Below, piece by piece: positions 6,843 through 15,809 of a stretch of DNA of 64,000 nucleotides. Under the pieces are notes generated by a model that did not search any database, was not told the DNA's origin, and saw only the letters and a list, made by a program, of their open reading frames with translations. The first letter of the stretch is position 1; every line of letters begins with the position of its first letter. The position numbers and the translations under genes were made by a program. Source of the stretch: an uncultured Clostridia bacterium (GTDB taxonomy: Bacteria; Bacillota; Clostridia; Christensenellales; Borkfalkiaceae); assembly GCA_947629575.1 (NCBI GenBank), contig CANREF010000004.1, positions 1 to 64,000 on the forward strand, written 5' to 3'.

Positions 6843-9191
6843 ATGAAGAAAGCCGACATCAAGGAAAAGCTCGAACCGCGCAAAGCGGTGGATAAGAGCT
6901 GGTATCTCTCCCTGCTCGAAGAGGAGACGCAGCAGCGCTACGAGGAAGATCATCTCGCGGCGGTGCTTTCCATGCTCAAGCTCTGCCACATCCTGCCCTA
7001 TATGAAGCGGATCGAAGAGACCAAGGCGGAGATCGCCAAGGCGCGCGAACAGGAGGGAGCGGAGGGGTATCATTCGGTGCTCGTGCTCGGCGCAGAACTC
7101 GGCAAACTGAAGCGCAAGCTCGAGGACTACAAATGCTACTTCACCGAACCCTATTTCGCCCGCATGGACGTCGTGGACGATAAGGAGGGCTATAACAGCT
7201 ACTACATCGGCAAGCGCGGCGACGTCAACCTCGAGATCGTCGATTGGCGCGCCCCTCTCGCCGTGCGCTACTACCAGAAGAGCCGCGTCAATTTCACGAT
7301 CAACGAATACGAATACCGCACCGTCCTGCGGCGGGCGCTTTCGGTCAAGAACGGAAAAGTGCTCTCCTTCCGCAACGAATATCTTTCGGTGAAGGACGTT
7401 CTCACCCCCGAAGAGATCGCGGGCAGGGACGAGGAGATCCTCTTCGATCCCTATCTGCGCAATATCATCCGCGACAGGAAGGACGATATCCACGTCCGCG
7501 ACATCATCCGCACCATACAGGAGAAGCAGTTCGAGATCATCACCCTTCCCGAGCGAGAGAGCTTTGTCCTTCAGGGCTGTGCGGGAAGCGGCAAGACGAT
7601 GATCATGCTCCACCGTTTGAGCTATCTCATGTATAACAATGAATCGCTCAGTCCCAAGGATGTATTGGTCATCACCCCTTCGGATTCCTTCAACGCCTTC
7701 ATCGACGAACTTTCGCAGGTGCTCGAGCTCAAGAAGGTGTCCACCGTGACTTTGCAGAATTACTTCTTCCGCGTGCTCGCGAACGAGGGGGTGGAACTTG
7801 CCTCCAAGCTCGGAAGAGAGCGCGAGAGCGGGGAATATCTTTCCTTTCTCTATTCGGAGGACTTCCTGCAGGAGATCGCGCGGGAGATCGGCAGGATATA
7901 CGACGACATCAGCGGACTGTTCGCTTCGGAGGAATGCAGGCAGGTCGCCGAAGAACTGCTCGAGGACTGTGCTGCGCGGCAGGCGGCGTATACGGAGGTA
8001 AAGAACGCCTCCGTGCGGGTGCGCCGCTGTGTGCTCGGGGAGATGAAGGAGAACCGTGAGGGGAATTTTTACTTCACCAAACCCATGCGGGGGCTCATGA
8101 GCGCCTTTGTGCAGGTGGAGGACTTTCTTCGCTATGTCCTCTCCGAGCCCGTGCGCACGCCCGACCGCTTTTTCCGCCGTTTCATCGAATTTTACGGATG
8201 CGCGAAGGAAGTCGCTACCCGCGCGGAGCGGGTCTTCGAGGGAGCGATCGCCGACCTCAACGAGCTCGAGGTCACTTTGGGCAAGGAGATCTCCGACCTC
8301 AAACGCTACCGTATCAAGACGGGGGAGGGGGAGCAGCTCACCTATGCGGACCGCATCGCCCGTCGGGAGGAACTCATGGCGGAGACGGTGAAGATCGCAG
8401 GCGTCATCCGCAGCATGGGCAACGGTCTCGAATTGCTTGCGGAGTTCTTCCACATCCTCTCCTCTTCCGAGCTGTGTGCGGAAGCGGGTAAATGCGCCTC
8501 GGCGGTCGATCTTGTGCGCTTCTACTACCGCAGGACGATCAAACAATATAAAAAACGGTTCAATATGAAGGGGATATACCCCTCGGACGGCTATGCGCTC
8601 TGCGCCGTGCTCTCGGCGGCGGGCAGACAGCTCACCCCCCGCTACGGGCTCGTGTTCGTGGACGAGGGGCAGGACGTCTCCGCCTCCGAGTATGCCCTGC
8701 TCGAACGCATCCATTCGGGCGCAGCTTTCAATATCTTCGGAGATCTTCGCCAGAATATCACTCCTTGGCGGGGGGTGGGAAGCTGGGAGAGGTTTGAAAA
8801 TGTCTATGAACTCAACCGCAACTATCGCAATACCAACGAGATCGTGGAATACGTCACAGAGCTTGCGGACGTGAAGATGACCGCGATCGGGCTCACGGGA
8901 GCGGCCGTCGCCGATCTCACGCTCAGAAAGGTGGGGGGATACTTCCGCGCAAAGCAGGGGCTCAAGGCGGTCATAACAAGGGAAGAATTTCTGCCGCTCT
9001 TCGATAGGCGGGGCTTCTCCCTTCTCTCTGCCGCGGGGAAACTTTCCCGCTCCAAGGTCAATGTCATGACCGTCTATGAGAGCAAGGGGCTGGAATTCAC
9101 CACCGTCGCAGTCTACGACAGGGACATGACGGCGAATGAAAAATATATCGCCTGCACCCGCGCGCTCAAAGAACTTGCGGTCATCCGCTGA
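6843..9191 (+). CDS. helD: HelD-type UvrD/Rep superfamily helicase (RNA polymerase recycling)
   Basis: 782 residues. A long N-terminal helical arm (about 1-120, rich in Glu/Lys) precedes the split ATPase: Walker A CAGSGKTMIML near 244, Walker B VFVDEGQD near 604, NRNYRNTNEI and a C-terminal VYESKGLEF motif. The N-terminal arm and the DWRAPL segment are typical of HelD, which in Bacillus pries apart stalled RNA polymerase and is not a DNA-repair helicase. It stands alone between two terminator-like hairpins. A -10-like TATGAT lies about 35 bases upstream. Confidence 0.85.
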   Translation: MKKADIKEKLEPRKAVDKSWYLSLLEEETQQRYEEDHLAAVLSMLKLCHILPYMKRIEETKAEIAKAREQEGAEGYHSVLVLGAELGKLKRKLEDYKCYFTEPYFARMDVVDDKEGYNSYYIGKRGDVNLEIVDWRAPLAVRYYQKSRVNFTINEYEYRTVLRRALSVKNGKVLSFRNEYLSVKDVLTPEEIAGRDEEILFDPYLRNIIRDRKDDIHVRDIIRTIQEKQFEIITLPERESFVLQGCAGSGKTMIMLHRLSYLMYNNESLSPKDVLVITPSDSFNAFIDELSQVLELKKVSTVTLQNYFFRVLANEGVELASKLGRERESGEYLSFLYSEDFLQEIAREIGRIYDDISGLFASEECRQVAEELLEDCAARQAAYTEVKNASVRVRRCVLGEMKENREGNFYFTKPMRGLMSAFVQVEDFLRYVLSEPVRTPDRFFRRFIEFYGCAKEVATRAERVFEGAIADLNELEVTLGKEISDLKRYRIKTGEGEQLTYADRIARREELMAETVKIAGVIRSMGNGLELLAEFFHILSSSELCAEAGKCASAVDLVRFYYRRTIKQYKKRFNMKGIYPSDGYALCAVLSAAGRQLTPRYGLVFVDEGQDVSASEYALLERIHSGAAFNIFGDLRQNITPWRGVGSWERFENVYELNRNYRNTNEIVEYVTELADVKMTAIGLTGAAVADLTLRKVGGYFRAKQGLKAVITREEFLPLFDRRGFSLLSAAGKLSRSKVNVMTVYESKGLEFTTVAVYDRDMTANEKYIACTRALKELAVIR

Positions 9192-9244
9192 AAATTTCAC
9201 TCCTTTTTCATGAAAAAGGGGGAGTACATCACATTCAAGTCTGT

Positions 9245-9250
9245 TATAAT
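9245..9250 (+). promoter_or_regulatory. -10 box of the ECF operon promoter
   Basis: TATAAT 22 bases before ecfA1. The -35 region is poor (TACATC-like), so the promoter may be weak or need an activator. Confidence 0.5.
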
Positions 9251-9271
9251 AAAATCATCGAAAGAAACGCT

Positions 9272-10093
9272 ATGAAGGCACTCGAATTCAGCGACGTCTC
9301 TTTCTCTTACGGGGAAGAGGGCTTCGCGCTGAAAAAATTGAATTTCTCCGTTGAGGAAGGGGAGTTTGTCGCGATCCTCGGGCACAACGGGAGCGGCAAG
9401 AGCACCCTTGCCCGTCTTGCCGACGGTCTTCTCACGGCGGATGAGGGAGAGATACGGGTATTCGGAGAACTTCTCACGGAGAAAAATCTCTTCGACATCC
9501 GCAAAGATGTGGGGATCGTCTTTCAGAATCCCGACTCACAGGCGGTCGCCTCTTTGGTGGAGGACGACGTCGCTTTCGGCGCAGAGAACGTGGGGCTGGA
9601 ACGCGGGGAGATCGGGCGGCGCATCGACTTTGCCCTCCGCGCCGTCGGCATGGAAAGTTACCGCACGGCGACCATCTCCCGTCTCTCGGGCGGGCAGAAA
9701 CAGCGGGTCGCCATTGCGGGCGTACTCGCCCTGAAGCCCCGCGTCATGATCCTCGACGAATCGACCGCGATGCTCGATCCGCGCGGGAGAAAGGAGATCA
9801 TCGAGGTCGTTCGGAAGCTGAACGAGGAGGAGGGGATCACCGTTCTTCTCATCACCCATTTCATGGAGGAGGCGCTGCTCTGCCATCGGGCGGTCGTGAT
9901 GAACCGCGGGGAGATCGTCATGCAGGACGCTCCCGCAAATATTTTCCGCCGCCGTGAGGAACTTTTGACCTACAATCTTGCCCTTCCCCGCATCGAAGTC
10001 CTTTGCAACCGCCTGCGGGAAGGGGGTATCCCCGTTACGGACGCGCTCGAGATCGAAACACTTGCGGAGGAGATCGCAAAATGCGTATCGTGA
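9272..10093 (+). CDS. ecfA1: ECF transporter ATPase EcfA1
   Basis: 273 residues, complete ABC ATPase: Walker A GHNGSGKST (about 37-45), Q-loop FQNPDSQAVA, signature LSGGQKQR (about 138-145), Walker B ILDESTAML. The FQNPDxQ loop and the short C-terminal coupling extension are those of energy-coupling-factor ATPases. The Walker B reads LDESTAMLDP, as in many EcfA1 proteins. With EcfA2 and EcfT it forms the shared module that powers many vitamin-binding S components; no S component is encoded nearby, so this is the group II (shared) type. Confidence 0.93.
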   Translation: MKALEFSDVSFSYGEEGFALKKLNFSVEEGEFVAILGHNGSGKSTLARLADGLLTADEGEIRVFGELLTEKNLFDIRKDVGIVFQNPDSQAVASLVEDDVAFGAENVGLERGEIGRRIDFALRAVGMESYRTATISRLSGGQKQRVAIAGVLALKPRVMILDESTAMLDPRGRKEIIEVVRKLNEEEGITVLLITHFMEEALLCHRAVVMNRGEIVMQDAPANIFRRREELLTYNLALPRIEVLCNRLREGGIPVTDALEIETLAEEIAKCVS

Positions 10094-10971
10094 CCGAGCA
10101 TCTGAGCTATATCTATAACGAGCGTTCTCCCTTTGCGACCCGCGCCCTCGACGACGTTTCCCTCACGGTGGAAGAGGGGGAGTTCTTCGGGATCATCGGG
10201 CACACGGGGAGCGGGAAGAGCACCTTTGTCCAGCACCTGAACGGGCTTCTGCGCCTGCCCTCCGCCCTCAAAAGGAGGGCAAAGCGGGGGGATACCGTGC
10301 TCACGGTGGGGGAGTTCGACCTCGCGGACAGGAAGACAGATCTCCGCGCCCTTCGGCGGAAGGTCGGCATGGTGTTTCAATATCCCGAGAACCAACTCTT
10401 TGCGGAGACGGTCTTCGACGACGTTGCCTTCGGCTATAAAAATTTTGCGGACGGCAAGCCCTCGCAGGAAGAGACGGAAGCTGCGGTAAGGGACGCTCTG
10501 ACGACGGTCGGGCTCGACTATGAAGCAGTGAAGGAAGTCTCTCCCTTCGAACTCTCGGGCGGGCAGAAGCGGCGGGTCGCCATTGCGGGCGTCATCGTCA
10601 CCAAGCCCGAACTTCTCGTCCTCGACGAACCCGCTGCGGGGCTCGACCCCCTCGGGAAACAGGAGATCATGGAGCTGTTGCACACCCTGCACAGTTCGTG
10701 GTGCAAGACGGTCGTGATCGTTTCGCACGATATGGATGAGATCGCGGAAAACTGCACACGGGTCGCCGTTTTTGCAGAGGGAAGGGTGAAATACGTCCTT
10801 CCGCCGCGGGAACTTTTCAAGCGGACGGAAGAGCTGCTTGCGCTCGGGCTGGACGTTCCTCTCACCGCAAAACTCACCCTCGCTCTGAAAAAACGCGGCG
10901 TGGAGATCGACAGCGATTTTACCCTTGAGGACTTTGCCGAAAAGGTGCTCGCAAGGAGGCGGACATGCTGA
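10081..10971 (+). CDS. ecfA2: ECF transporter ATPase EcfA2
   Basis: 296 residues. Walker A GHTGSGKST (about 40-48), FQYPENQLF Q-loop, signature ELSGGQKRR (about 157-165), Walker B LDEPAAGLDP. I place the start at 10081 (MRIVTEHLSYIYNERSPF), which overlaps the end of ecfA1 by 13 bases; the upstream extension in the same frame has no family similarity. It pairs with EcfA1 as a heterodimer. Confidence 0.93.
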   Translation: MRIVTEHLSYIYNERSPFATRALDDVSLTVEEGEFFGIIGHTGSGKSTFVQHLNGLLRLPSALKRRAKRGDTVLTVGEFDLADRKTDLRALRRKVGMVFQYPENQLFAETVFDDVAFGYKNFADGKPSQEETEAAVRDALTTVGLDYEAVKEVSPFELSGGQKRRVAIAGVIVTKPELLVLDEPAAGLDPLGKQEIMELLHTLHSSWCKTVVIVSHDMDEIAENCTRVAVFAEGRVKYVLPPRELFKRTEELLALGLDVPLTAKLTLALKKRGVEIDSDFTLEDFAEKVLARRRTC

Positions 10972-11801
10972 AAGACGTCTCTTTCGGGCAGTACTATCCC
11001 GTAAAGTCCTTCGTGCACGGGCTCGATCCGCGGCTCAAGATCCTCTTCCTCATCGGGTTCATCGTGGCGATCTTCCTTGCGAAGGAATTTTTGGCGCTCG
11101 GGATCTGCGCGGCGGTACTATTTGCCGCCATCCTCTTTTCCCGCGTCCCCATCGGGAAGGTCCTGCGCGCCGTCCGCGGCATCCTCTTTTTGGTGCTGTT
11201 CACCGCGGCGATCAATATCTTCTTCTATCAAGGGGAGCGGGTGTATTGGAACGGTCCTGCCGTGCTCTTACAATGGGGGATCTTCCGCGTGACGCAGGCG
11301 GGCATCGTGTTCTCAGCATTCCTGGTCGTGCGCCTCGTCCTGCTCGTCGTCTGCTCTTCCATGCTCACCTATACCACAACGCCCGTCGCCCTTACCGACG
11401 GCATAGAGAGCTTGCTCACGCCCCTCAAGTGGATCCGCTTTCCTGTGCATGAACTCGCCCTCATCATGAGCATCGCCTTGCGCTTCATCCCCATTCTTTT
11501 GGACGAGACGGAGCGCATCATGAACGCCCAGAAGGCGCGCGGCGCGGACATCGGGAGCGGCGGACCGATCAGACGGGTGAGGGCGATCGTGCCCGTGCTC
11601 ATACCCCTTCTTCTTTCGGCGTTCCGCCGTGCGGACGAACTCGGCGACGCCATGGACGCGCGCTGTTATTCGGGCGGCAAGAAGAGGACAAAATATAAAA
11701 AACTGCGTTTTTCGTGGCGCGATCTCGTCGGCGTTCTCCTCCTTGCGGGGGTCATCGCGGGAGTCGTGCTCATGAGGTTTTACCCCGTATTTCCGCTATG
11801 A
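10965..11801 (+). CDS. ecfT: ECF transporter transmembrane protein EcfT
   Basis: 278 residues with about five or six membrane spans. HGLDPRLKILF near the N-terminus and the coupling-helix motif QKARGADIG (about 189-197) are characteristic of EcfT, which docks on both ATPases through Ala-Arg-Gly motifs. It overlaps the end of ecfA2 by 7 bases and its stop overlaps the truA start. Confidence 0.93.
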   Translation: MLKDVSFGQYYPVKSFVHGLDPRLKILFLIGFIVAIFLAKEFLALGICAAVLFAAILFSRVPIGKVLRAVRGILFLVLFTAAINIFFYQGERVYWNGPAVLLQWGIFRVTQAGIVFSAFLVVRLVLLVVCSSMLTYTTTPVALTDGIESLLTPLKWIRFPVHELALIMSIALRFIPILLDETERIMNAQKARGADIGSGGPIRRVRAIVPVLIPLLLSAFRRADELGDAMDARCYSGGKKRTKYKKLRFSWRDLVGVLLLAGVIAGVVLMRFYPVFPL

Positions 11802-12565
11802 GATATCTTTTATTGATCGGTTATGACGGGACCGACTTTTCGGGCTGGCAAGATCAACCGGGAAGGCGCACCGTTCAGGGAGTGCTCGCTGAGGCGGCGG
11901 AAAAGGTCTTCGGCAGGAAGACGGCGATCGCCGCAAGCGGAAGGACGGACGCGGGCGTGCACGCGTTGGGGCAGGTCGCCCAGCTCGACGGGGAAAGTTC
12001 CATTCCCGCGGAAAAGCTCTATGCCTGTCTCAACCGCTTGCTCCCGCCCGATGTGCGCGTGCTCGCGAGCGCGGGCGCGCCCTCTCCCTTGTTCGACGTC
12101 ACGCGGGAGGCAAAGCGCAAAACCTATCGCTATCTTGCATATCATGCTCCCTGCGAGCTGCCCCTTGCGCGGCGGTATGCGGCGCGGCTGCCCTATCCCG
12201 CAGACGTCGGAAAGATGAGGGAGGCGGGAAGGCTTCTCATCGGATCTCACGACTTTGCCGCATTCCGCTCTTCGGGCTTTACTTCCAGAACGAGCGTGCG
12301 CGAGATCTATGACCTCGAAGTCAGGGAACGTCAAGAATTTTATGGTACGTTCTATGAAATTGAGGTCACAGGCAACGGATTTTTATATAATATGGTGCGC
12401 ATTTTGAGCGGCGAATTGTTCGCCGTGGGCGCAGGAAAGGCGGAGGGGATCACCCGCGCCTTTCAAACGGGAGAGCGGAAGGCGCTCGCAAAGACGATGC
12501 CCCCGCAGGGGCTCTCCCTCGTAAAAGTAGATTACGGCGTGCCGCTGTTCGGCACGGAGGAGTAG
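11798..12565 (+). CDS. truA: tRNA pseudouridine(38-40) synthase TruA
   Basis: 255 residues. The catalytic Asp lies in GRTDAGVHALGQ (about 48-59); the family's YLLLIGYDGTDFSGWQ opening and the C-terminal FLYNMVRIL motif are present. The start at 11798 (MRYLLLIGYDG) overlaps the ecfT stop as ATGA; a longer in-frame start at 11714 lies inside ecfT and is rejected. ecfA1-ecfA2-ecfT-truA is a standard Firmicutes order, although rplM-rpsI do not follow here. Confidence 0.95.
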   Translation: MRYLLLIGYDGTDFSGWQDQPGRRTVQGVLAEAAEKVFGRKTAIAASGRTDAGVHALGQVAQLDGESSIPAEKLYACLNRLLPPDVRVLASAGAPSPLFDVTREAKRKTYRYLAYHAPCELPLARRYAARLPYPADVGKMREAGRLLIGSHDFAAFRSSGFTSRTSVREIYDLEVRERQEFYGTFYEIEVTGNGFLYNMVRILSGELFAVGAGKAEGITRAFQTGERKALAKTMPPQGLSLVKVDYGVPLFGTEE

Positions 12566-12566
12566 T

Positions 12567-13463
12567 ATGGAATTTTTCGATTGGATGGGGATCCCGCAGT
12601 TCTTTCTCGACTTTTTCAGCGTCAGATGCGAGACCTCGCAGGAAGTCGTGGACACGCTCTCGCTGCAGCTGTATATCTGTATCGGCGTAGCGGCGGGGTT
12701 GTTCCTGATCGGACAGATCTTTTGCGGCGTCGGGCTGTATCGGCTCGCCAAGCGCGCGGGATACAAATACCCGTGGCTCGGGTTCATCCCCGTTGCATGC
12801 ACGTGGCTGTCGGGCAAACTTGCGGGAGAGGCGAGTTTCTTCGGGCAGAAGATGAAGCGCGCGGGGCTGTATGCAGCGCTTCTCGAAGTGCTCTATATCT
12901 GCCTGCAGATCTTCGTGCTCGTGCTCAATTTCCTCACGCTGAAGGCGGGATATTACATCTTTGATCAGAACCAATCGGGCGGCGGGACGTGGAAACTCAA
13001 CCGCGCCGCTATGGGAAGCATGAGCTGGTTGTGCGATGCGGTCTTCTACTGCGACATGATAAATTACGTCGTCTGGCTGCTCGTCGCGGTATTCTTCTTC
13101 GTGCTCTATACGGCGTTCTTCCGCAAGTACTATGCGCGCAATCCCTTCCTCATGACCTTCCTCTGCGTCATCGTTCCCGCGCGCGGGTTCGTCATCTTCG
13201 CCGTAAGGAATAACCGCCCGATCGACTATCAGGCTTATATGCGCCGCCGCATGGAGGAATATGCCCGCAGGAATGCGCCCTACGGCGGAAACGGCGGCTA
13301 CGGAAACTACAACGGCGGTCAGGGCTACGGCGGAAACGCGCCGCAGGGCGGAAGCCCGTTCTCCGACTTCGGCGATGACCGCGGGCAGAGCGGAGGACAG
13401 AGCGGCGGCGGTCAAAGCGGCAATTCAGGCGGCGGTCAGGACGATCCTTTCTCCGATTTTTGA
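12567..13463 (+). CDS. Membrane protein with Gly/Asn/Gln-rich tail
   Basis: 298 residues, no family I can name. Four to five hydrophobic segments fill residues 25-215; between the first two is GLYRLAKRAGYKYPWLGFIP, a block common in unnamed clostridial membrane proteins. From about 235 the tail becomes a low-complexity repeat of GGNGGYGNYNGG and GGQSGGGQSG type ending in DDPFSDF, probably disordered and cytosolic or surface-exposed. It starts just after truA, so it may be co-transcribed. The DNA of the tail is repetitive and could vary in length between strains. Confidence 0.7.
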   Translation: MEFFDWMGIPQFFLDFFSVRCETSQEVVDTLSLQLYICIGVAAGLFLIGQIFCGVGLYRLAKRAGYKYPWLGFIPVACTWLSGKLAGEASFFGQKMKRAGLYAALLEVLYICLQIFVLVLNFLTLKAGYYIFDQNQSGGGTWKLNRAAMGSMSWLCDAVFYCDMINYVVWLLVAVFFFVLYTAFFRKYYARNPFLMTFLCVIVPARGFVIFAVRNNRPIDYQAYMRRRMEEYARRNAPYGGNGGYGNYNGGQGYGGNAPQGGSPFSDFGDDRGQSGGQSGGGQSGNSGGGQDDPFSDF

Positions 13464-13493
13464 GTATAAACCGCAAATATGCCCGTTTTTCTT

Positions 13494-13523
13494 TTGCAAT
13501 TCCCCCGAAAAATGTGCTATAAT
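13494..13523 (+). promoter_or_regulatory. Promoter of mnmE, placed for a leaderless mRNA
   Basis: TTGCAA (13494-13499), 18-base spacer, TATAAT (13518-13523). Only 6 bases separate the -10 box from the ATG at 13530, so transcription would begin at or next to the start codon. Confidence 0.7.
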
Positions 13524-13529
13524 GAGGAT

Positions 13530-14816
13530 ATGAAGGATACGATCTCCGCCATTGCCACCGCACAGGGAAAGGGAGGGGTCGCCATCGTCCGCGTCAGCGG
13601 CGAAGGGGCGCTCTCCGTTGCGCGGGGCATGTTCTCCCGCAAGGGGGAATACAGTCCGAATACTTTCTATGTCGGCACGATCGACTGCGGAGAATTTTCC
13701 GATCTCGGTTGCTGCGTCTATTTCCGCGCTCCCCACTCTTTCACGGGGGAGGACGTCGTGGAATTTCACTGCCACGGCGGCACGGAGATCGCCCGCGGCG
13801 TGCTCGCAAGGACCTTTTCCCTCGGAGCGCGGCTCGCAGAGGCGGGGGAATTCACTCGTCGCGCCTTTCTCAACGGCAAGCTCTCCCTCTCCGCCGCAGA
13901 GGGCATGGGGGAGATGATCGGAGCGCAGTCCAAAGCGCAGGTGCGGGCGGGATTCGGGCTCTACACCGAAAAACTTACCGCCGAGGGGAAACGGCTGCAG
14001 ACGATCCTCAAAAACTGCCTTGCGCGGGTGGATGCGGACGTGGACTATCCCGAGGAAGATCTCTCCGCCGATGTGCGCGGCGAAGTGCTCAAAGCGCTTC
14101 CCCCCCTCATTTCCGATTTGGAAAGATTGAAGTCCCGCTATCGCACGGGAAAGAAGATCAAGGCGGGGGTGAACGTCGCTCTGTGCGGCGCGCCCAATGC
14201 AGGCAAGAGCTCCCTTCTGAACGCCCTCTTGGGCTATGACCGCGCGATCGTCTCCCCCCTTCCCGGCACTACGCGGGATGGAGTGGAGGGGACTTTGGAG
14301 ATCGGCGGCGTGCTCTTCCGCTTGACGGACACGGCGGGCATCCGCGAGAGCGAGGACGAGATCGAACGGGAGGGGATCCGCCGCGCCGAGAATGCGATCC
14401 GCGCTGCAGACGTCATCGTATATCTCGGAGAGCGCGGAGGAATGCCTCTTCCCGAAGGAGTGCCCGTCATCACCGTCGGGGCAAAATGCGATCTCGCCCG
14501 TCGGGAGAATTGCGACCTCAACGTCTCCTCCGTCACGGGCGAGGGAGTGGAAGAATTGAAGGAGATGCTCTATCGGCGCGGATTCGGCGAGGAGCACGAC
14601 GGGGAGTTCTTGCTCGAAGAGCGGCACTTCCACGCGATCTCGGAGGCGCTGGAAAGCGCGAAGCGCGCCTGCGAGGGCGCAGAGGCGGGGCTTCCTTCCG
14701 AGCTGTATGCGGAAGATTTGAAGGCGGCTTATACCTCGCTCGGCACGATCAGCGGCGAGACCGCTTCTGAAGACGTCATCGAGGAGATCTTCTCAAAATT
14801 CTGCGTGGGAAAATGA
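13530..14816 (+). CDS. mnmE: tRNA modification GTPase MnmE
   Basis: 428 residues. The N-terminal formyl-THF-binding domain (DTISAIATAQGKGGVAIVR, HGG...) is followed by a GTPase domain with G1 GAPNAGKS (about 220-227) and G3 DTAGIRESED, and the C-terminus ends in CVGK, the CxGK motif needed for catalysis. With MnmG it installs the cmnm5 group on wobble uridines. I chose 13530 (MKDTISAIA) because it matches the family start and sits at the expected transcription start; the in-frame ATG at 13479 lies upstream of the promoter. Confidence 0.95.
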   Translation: MKDTISAIATAQGKGGVAIVRVSGEGALSVARGMFSRKGEYSPNTFYVGTIDCGEFSDLGCCVYFRAPHSFTGEDVVEFHCHGGTEIARGVLARTFSLGARLAEAGEFTRRAFLNGKLSLSAAEGMGEMIGAQSKAQVRAGFGLYTEKLTAEGKRLQTILKNCLARVDADVDYPEEDLSADVRGEVLKALPPLISDLERLKSRYRTGKKIKAGVNVALCGAPNAGKSSLLNALLGYDRAIVSPLPGTTRDGVEGTLEIGGVLFRLTDTAGIRESEDEIEREGIRRAENAIRAADVIVYLGERGGMPLPEGVPVITVGAKCDLARRENCDLNVSSVTGEGVEELKEMLYRRGFGEEHDGEFLLEERHFHAISEALESAKRACEGAEAGLPSELYAEDLKAAYTSLGTISGETASEDVIEEIFSKFCVGK

Positions 14817-14889
14817 GTTGTCATTCAAACGGATAGACGCAGCAAAAATAAATCCGCCGCCCTTTGATAGGGACGGCAAAGGAGAGAAC

Positions 14890-15792
14890 ATGGTCAACTT
14901 AGAGCTCTATAAGGTATTTTACACGGTCGCCAAGTGCGGAAGTCTCACCAAAGCCGCGGAAGAGCTGTACATCTCCCAGCCCGCCGTCTCGCAGGCGATA
15001 AAGCAGCTCGAGCACCAGCTCGGGACGTCTCTTTTCAACCGGCTGCACAAGGGCATGGAACTCTCCGCACAGGGAGGAGAGCTCGTCTTTCCCGATGTGG
15101 AAAAGGCGCTGCGGCTGCTCAACGACGTGGAGGAAAGGCTCTCGGAACTCAAAAACAGGGCGACGGGCACTCTGCGCGTCGGCGCTTCGGAGACGATCTT
15201 CCAGTACTGCCTTGCGGAGAGGATCGTGGAATATCATGCCCTCTATCCGCAGGTAAAGCTCGAACTCATCACCGATACTTCGCCCAAGACGATCGAACAT
15301 CTCAAGCACGACCGCTGCGACATCGGCTTTTTGAATCTTCCCATCGAAGACGACGACGGCATCCACCTTACGGATACCGTCATGATGCTCACGGACATCT
15401 TCATCGCGGGCGAGGCGTTCTCTTTTTTGAAGGGGAAAAAACTCTCCATACGGGAATTGCAGCAATACCCGCTTCTTTTAATGGAGCCGAACATGATCTC
15501 ACGGGAGTCCTTCGACCGCTTCTGCCGACAGCTCGGCATACGCCTCGAGCCCACGGTGGAAGTGGACAGCTGGGGCTTCATGAAACGGCTCGTTGCGGAC
15601 GGCATGGGGATCGGCTGTATCCCCCGCGAGTATACCATGAACAAACTGCACGACGGGGTGCTGTTCGAACTTGACGTCGAACCCGCATTGCCCCTCCGCT
15701 CGGTGGGGATGGCGCTCCCGCGCAATTCCAATCCCTCCTTTGCCTTGAAAGCATTTATCGATTTACTGAGCAAAAAAGAGGAGCGCCGTTAA
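14890..15792 (+). CDS. LysR-family transcriptional regulator
   Basis: 300 residues. N-terminal winged helix (LYKVFYTVAKCGSLTKAAEELYISQPAVSQAIKQLE, about 5-40), then a two-lobed effector-binding domain (LRVGASETIFQYCL onward). The start at 14890 has a good ribosome site (AAAGGAGAG). No divergent target gene is next to it: mnmE precedes and a LacI regulator converges from the other side, so its regulon cannot be guessed. Confidence 0.9.
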   Translation: MVNLELYKVFYTVAKCGSLTKAAEELYISQPAVSQAIKQLEHQLGTSLFNRLHKGMELSAQGGELVFPDVEKALRLLNDVEERLSELKNRATGTLRVGASETIFQYCLAERIVEYHALYPQVKLELITDTSPKTIEHLKHDRCDIGFLNLPIEDDDGIHLTDTVMMLTDIFIAGEAFSFLKGKKLSIRELQQYPLLLMEPNMISRESFDRFCRQLGIRLEPTVEVDSWGFMKRLVADGMGIGCIPREYTMNKLHDGVLFELDVEPALPLRSVGMALPRNSNPSFALKAFIDLLSKKEERR

Positions 15793-15801
15793 GGCGCTCC
15801 T
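15779..15801. terminator. Bidirectional terminator between the LysR and LacI genes
   Basis: AGGAGCGCC-GTTAA-GGCGCTCCT. On the minus strand the hairpin is followed by CTTTTTTG, on the plus strand by a T-run about 6 bases further on. Confidence 0.8.
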
Positions 15802-15809
15802 ATCCGTTT

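Noticed and set aside
12567-12817. Continuation of a ribosomal rplM-rpsI operon after truA
   Set aside because: The genes found are a Gly-rich membrane protein and mnmE; no L13 or S9 sequence is present.
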